From Spisula solida (taxonomy: Eukaryota; Mollusca; Bivalvia; Venerida; Mactridae), in assembly GCA_947247005.1 (NCBI GenBank), contig OX365960.1, positions 19,654,533-19,718,532 on the forward strand: DNA of 64,000 nt. The letters run 5' to 3'. Below, in pieces: positions 59,336-64,000 of the stretch. The notes below the pieces were generated by a model. The model saw only the letters and a list, made by a program, of their open reading frames with translations. It was not told the origin of the DNA and made no database searches. Within the stretch, counting starts at the first letter, position 1; each line of letters begins with the position of its first letter. Position numbers and translations under genes: made by a program.

Positions 59336-62300
59336 CCCATAGTTACCTCCAATAGTCACAAAGAGAAATTTTACCCATTTTTAATTTAATTTATTTTATG
59401 CCACATTTAATTCACTACGAATATTTCAACATTTAACTCACTACGAATATTTCAACATTTAACTCACTACGAATATTTCAAAACAAGAACATTGATCACA
59501 ATTTTAATTTAAATTCCAGTATTGTTGCACTGACAAGAAGAAACGTGATTTACACACGATAAAAAATTCTGCCAGTTTTCAGCACACTTAATCCTTAAAC
59601 AAATCAACGGCTTTTTCAAAACCCTCGAAAATTTTGCACAAGATCAGGTTGAATAATTCAATCTAACTGCACGCTGAGGACCTTGATGATTATTTTATAA
59701 TATTAACAAGTAGAAATATAAGTACCACATAAGATCCAACCACTCAAGGTTTTCATTATGGCATATATAAAGTATACACCATCGACGGTTTCATTCAATA
59801 TTGTCCATCGATCACCTATTGGTTCAACTTGAAATTATTCAATAAACATGTTTGTTCAAACAGTAAAGATAATATTTGACTTTCAGTCATATCCTGGGTA
59901 CAATATAAGATTGCTATGAACAAAATCTAGAAAATTGTTAGTATTATGATTTAACGATGACGTCCACAAATCACTCGATTTGACCATCAAGTACGATCTA
60001 AATGTCGTAACTTATTCTTCAAAATTTTTAAATCCTTGTTTATCACGTTCCTTAAATCAAGTATTGCGTAATTAATGTCTTGACAAGTTCTTGTTTCAAT
60101 TAAGATATTGACCAGTACGATGACAATGATTGTTACAATAAATGACAATATTTTTTCAAATCCTGGGTTAATCCTGTGTATTATTGCAGGACACACAATA
60201 CATCGATAGATATTAAACCATTTAAACATCCAATGAAAGTTTCGAATATTTGCTACGTTTCTTTTCACTATTTCAATACAACATGTTCGGCTATTTTACT
60301 TGTTTAAACATTCTCGTTGCTTTCTTTAAATATTGACACAGTCATGTACAACCTATCAGGCTGCCAACAAATTCTCGATTTCGTTTGTGACAAAAATCAG
60401 GTTTTGTTCGCTATCTCCATTTTTCCATTGTACCGACGGATCGTTCCAACACCAAGACTTTATCTACCAATACCTACATACAAATCCAATTCATTTATAA
60501 ACAAACATGTTAATATATCACTGTAATTCAATATGCAATGCCTAAAAAACTTTTGTTTTGTTTTTTTAAATTAGTAACTGATTAAAGTCTTCTACAATAT
60601 CGGTAAAAAATACACTAACAAAATAACAATGGAAAAATGATCAATTTCGTCAATACAGTATCGTCCTGCAAATTGCTCGCTTGTCAATCAGAATAATACT
60701 GTCTACAGTGTCGGGTCACCGCCTTGTAATAGTTTAACAAAACGAACTAGCTGACATGATCGTGACTTTCACATTTCAAGTGCTGATTTTAACAAAAAGT
60801 GCAAACAGAAAGGTCACAGATGACTATGTATATATGTAATAATCACTCATTAGTATTGTTCAAATGTCACCATTTTACAAACATCTGCCTTGAAGAATTT
60901 ATGTAAATATTTGTCTTAATTACTCAATGCTGGGTAATCATTCGACAATTATAAATGACTTTTTTTTCATTTAAAAATTTGCACATTTTACAAAAATACA
61001 AACTAATCATTCGACAATTATTAATGATTGTTTTTTCATTTTGCACATTTTTCGCAAAATACAGACAAACTTTTCAAAAGATTTATGAAAATTTTAAAGT
61101 TTTAAAATTTAATAACCAAAAAAAATTGTTAGATTAGACCTGTAGTAACACTGGCTTTTTACATGTAGTAGCACTATGTCCTTTTATCCATTGTGACCTT
61201 TGACATTCAGAAACACCTTGACCTTTGTCTTACAATACAAAGTTACATGATGCTGTGACCTTTGACCTTCAGTGACTTTCAGAAACATGTTGACCTTTGG
61301 CATACTCTACCATGTATGTAACATTAGGATGTGACCTTTGACCTGCAGTAAAACCATGATGACTATTGACAGGAAGCAATGATGTGACCTTGAACCTTTG
61401 ACCTTACTGTTCTCAAAGCAGACTATCAGAAAATTGTCCAAAACAAGCTTCAGACAAATGAAGTGCAATCAGGGCTATTCATTTATCGTTTATAATGGTG
61501 AAAACCAGCAATATTAACATTTAATATTATCATTTTTTTACTCTGAGTTAATGCTGTTTTTCAACAATTGTTCAGTTATTGTGCTGGCGGATTCACCTTA
61601 CTAGTTTTCCTGGACTGTATTCTAACCAGTACTCACTTACCCTTCCATGAGAAACCAGCAACTTCTCCAAATGTGGAAGAAATAGGAAAATGGAATTATA
61701 GTCTCATAAATGGACAAATTCTCAAAAAAGTATGGCGCTGTCACATTTTCGTACAGAGTATAAAAGCTTCAACAAAATGAAATTGACTTATGACTCTCTC
61801 TCTCTAGGTTAATATCACTTGTCATTTGACTTTTACTTAATGTCGCAAAGGTTAAAGCAAACAGGACTCCATTAGTAAAGGAATGTTATTAACTTTATGA
61901 AATGGAACAATGGTCGCTTAATTTCCGCTGGATCAGTTTGTATCGATGTGGACAGGTTTCATATTGTTATCCGGCAGAGCTTTTATTTGTCCAACTTATT
62001 CTACCAGTTTACTCGGGCAACGGTAAATTGTTTACACAAAGTATCTATCAATTTATCAAATACTACCGTGTTAAAGCCAAAATAAATGTATTTTCATACA
62101 ATTTCCATGCCATTTAACATCTATCCAAACTGAATATTTCTTAAAATATGTTGACTTTGTGCGTGATAAATCTACTTAAATCGTCTTATAATGTGACTAA
62201 AGGTTTCAATATTGGCCCAAGACATTTTCATTTTCAATATAATGATATTAAGATTAGTTTTGGAAAGTCAAGTGTCAACTTTAATAAATATCAATAAGCC

Positions 62301-62392
62301 ATATAGAGTGATCTCCCTTTCAGTGTCAAACCATCTACCATTATCAAACAGTAGAAAGCAGAAAGCCTAAACAGCCTATAGGAAGCTACACC
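59336..62392. other. 5' flank of the AGBL2-like gene
   Basis: No second gene. A 26-bp unit (CACTACGAATATTTCAACAT) occurs three times at 59410-59475, about 80-140 bp upstream of the first ATG. A 60-bp repeat with ATTCGACAATTAT occurs twice at 60945-61030. TGACCTTTGACCTTCAG words recur at 61190-61410. The promoter cannot be placed by eye. Confidence 0.5.
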
Positions 62393-62627
62393 CCTGGGTA
62401 CTGTTTTATCAAAGCACTTACGGAAAACATAAACTTACGATTAAATTTTAATTCTTTTTAATTATAAAATGTGGTAAATGGAGCCGCAAGACTATATAAT
62501 GATTATATTAATGAACTCCTACAAACCATCTCCGTTACCAATTTGCAGTTGTTATAGACTCATAAAGATTCGAAATTGAAGCATAACTTTAAGATTTTCT
62601 TAAGTCCTTAGATAAAACAGTACCCTG
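62393..62627. mobile_element. MITE family 4, copy f
   Basis: CCTGGGTACTGTTTTATCAA at left, AGATAAAACAGTACCCTG at right. Its right end is directly followed by the 26-bp array. Confidence 0.92.
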
Positions 62628-63815
62628 ATAGTCAAATGGTCAACATAGCTGTTATGTAGTCAAATGGTCAACATTGCTGTAGTGGTCAAATGGTCAATAT
62701 AGCTGTAGTAGTCAAATGGTCAACATTGCTGTAGTGGTCAATTGGTTAACATTGCTGTGGTGGTCAAATGGTTAACATTGCTGTAGTGGTCAAATGGTTA
62801 ACATTGCTGTAGTGGTCAAATGGTTAACATTGCTGTAGTGGTCAAATGGACAACATAGTTGAAGTAGTCAAATGGTCAACATTGCAGTAGTGGTCAAATG
62901 GTCAACATTGCAGTAGTGGTCAAATGGTCAACATTGCTTCAGTAGTCAAATGGTCAACATTGCTTCAGTAGTCAAATGGTCAACATTGCTTCAGTAGTCA
63001 AATGGTCAACATTGCTTCAGTAGTCAAATGGTCAACATTGCTGTAGTAGTCAAATGGTCAAAATTGCTGTAGTGGTCAAATACTCAACATTGCTGTAGTA
63101 GCCAAATGGTCGACATTGCTATAGTAGTCAAATGGTCAACATTGCTGTAGTAGTGAAATGCTCAACATAGCTGTAGTGGTCAAATGGTCAACATAGCTGT
63201 AGTGGTCAAATGGTCAACACTGCTGTAGTGGTCAAATAGTCAACATAAATGAAGCGGTCAGATGTTCAACATTTCTGTAGTAGTCAAATGGTCAGCATAG
63301 CTGTAGTAGTCAAATGGTCAACATAGCAGTAGTAGTCAAATGATGAACATTGCTGTAGTGGTCAAATGATGAACATTGCTGTAGTGGTCAAATAGTCAAC
63401 ATAAATGAAGCAGTCAGATGTTCAACATTTCTGTAGTAGTCAAATGGTCAGCATAGCTGTAGTATTCAAATGGTCAGCATAGCTGTAGTAGTCAAATGGT
63501 CAGCATTGCTGTAGTGGTCAAATGGGCAACATTGCTGTAGTAGTCAAATGATCAACATTGCTGTAGTAGTCAAATGGTCAACATTGCTATATTAGTCAAA
63601 TGGTCAACATTGCTATAGTAGTCAAATAGTCAACATTGCTGCAGTAGTGAAATGCTCAACATAGCTGTAGTGGTCAAATGGTCAACAAAGCTGTAGTGGT
63701 CAAATGGTCAACACTGCTGTAGTGGTCAAATGGTCAACACTGATGTAGTGGTCAAATAGTCAACATAAATGAAGCGGTCAGATGTTCAACATTGCTGTAG
63801 TAGTTAATTGATCAA
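62628..63815. repeat. 26-bp minisatellite, about 45 copies, with higher-order structure
   Basis: Unit AGTAGTCAAATGGTCAACAT plus TGCTGT. A variant pair, CAACATAAATGAAG then CAGATGTTCAACAT, recurs at 63241, 63398 and 63761, and GTGAAATGCTCAACATAG near 63152 and 63646. Spacings are close to whole multiples of 26, so blocks of units were copied together. Confidence 0.96.
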
Positions 63816-64000
63816 AATCGAAGAAGTGGCCGAAACCTATCAAAATTTACACTTGCAATATATTACTTGAATATCTGATATTAGCACCTCTTACTGCGAC
63901 TCGTTACTTCCCGGCACTGTCTGTATCGCTGTCACACTTATCAATTAATAATTGATCTTTTGTCGGATGTCTCGCTAGTGCAGCAGACGTCAAATATAAG

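Noticed and set aside
61568..61780. 70-codon plus-strand frame upstream of the gene
   Set aside because: No start context or splice support; only a short peptide match to exon 18, kept as a low-interest finding.

Overview
This is a eukaryotic window, AT-rich and with almost no continuous coding sequence. It is most likely from a bivalve mollusc. I infer this from the dispersed repeats: one with an 'aagagggtcc...gctcacctg' head and a 'gacggacggacg' end, and several with GACGGACG tracts before a short inverted terminus, all of which are familiar in clam and oyster introns. The protein similarity is animal-wide and does not fix the species.

There is one gene, on the minus strand. It fills nearly the whole window (about 59335 down to 840) and continues past the left edge. 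It encodes a cytosolic carboxypeptidase of the CCP2/CCP3 (AGBL2/AGBL3) group, peptidase family M14D, which trims glutamates from polyglutamylated tubulin and acts at cilia, centrioles and axonemes. I rebuilt 26 exons by hand. Every exon has AG/GT borders and all 25 junctions keep frame, giving 1188 codons without a stop. Exons 1-6 encode the N-terminal part and beta-sandwich domain, exons 7-9 the zinc carboxypeptidase core, and exons 11-26 a long low-complexity tail with acidic, Lys-rich and Pro/Ser-rich parts. Two exons are micro-exons: 12 nt (optional, frame-neutral) and 5 nt (needed to restore frame).

The rest is intron or 5' flank packed with repeats. I see at least eight small non-autonomous DNA-transposon (MITE-like) groups with terminal inverted repeats, most in several copies, with two clear nested insertions. 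There are also fold-back elements, a tRNA-derived SINE, a 0.45-kb direct duplication and about 25 minisatellite arrays with units of 21 to about 160 bp. All the longest open reading frames in the window (53.1-54.1 kb and 54.8-56.0 kb) are products of minisatellites, not genes.

Layout from right to left: 64.0-59.3 kb is the 5' flank, with a 1.2-kb 26-bp array. 59.3-52.7 kb holds exons 1-2 and intron 1, with four large arrays. 52.7-40.7 kb holds exons 2-9 (domain core). 40.7-31.8 kb holds exons 10-14, with dense arrays in intron 10. 31.8-12.9 kb holds exons 15-22. 12.9-0.8 kb holds exons 23-26. I found no second gene, no CRISPR array, no rRNA and no clearly functional tRNA gene, and I do not see an undescribed multi-gene system.
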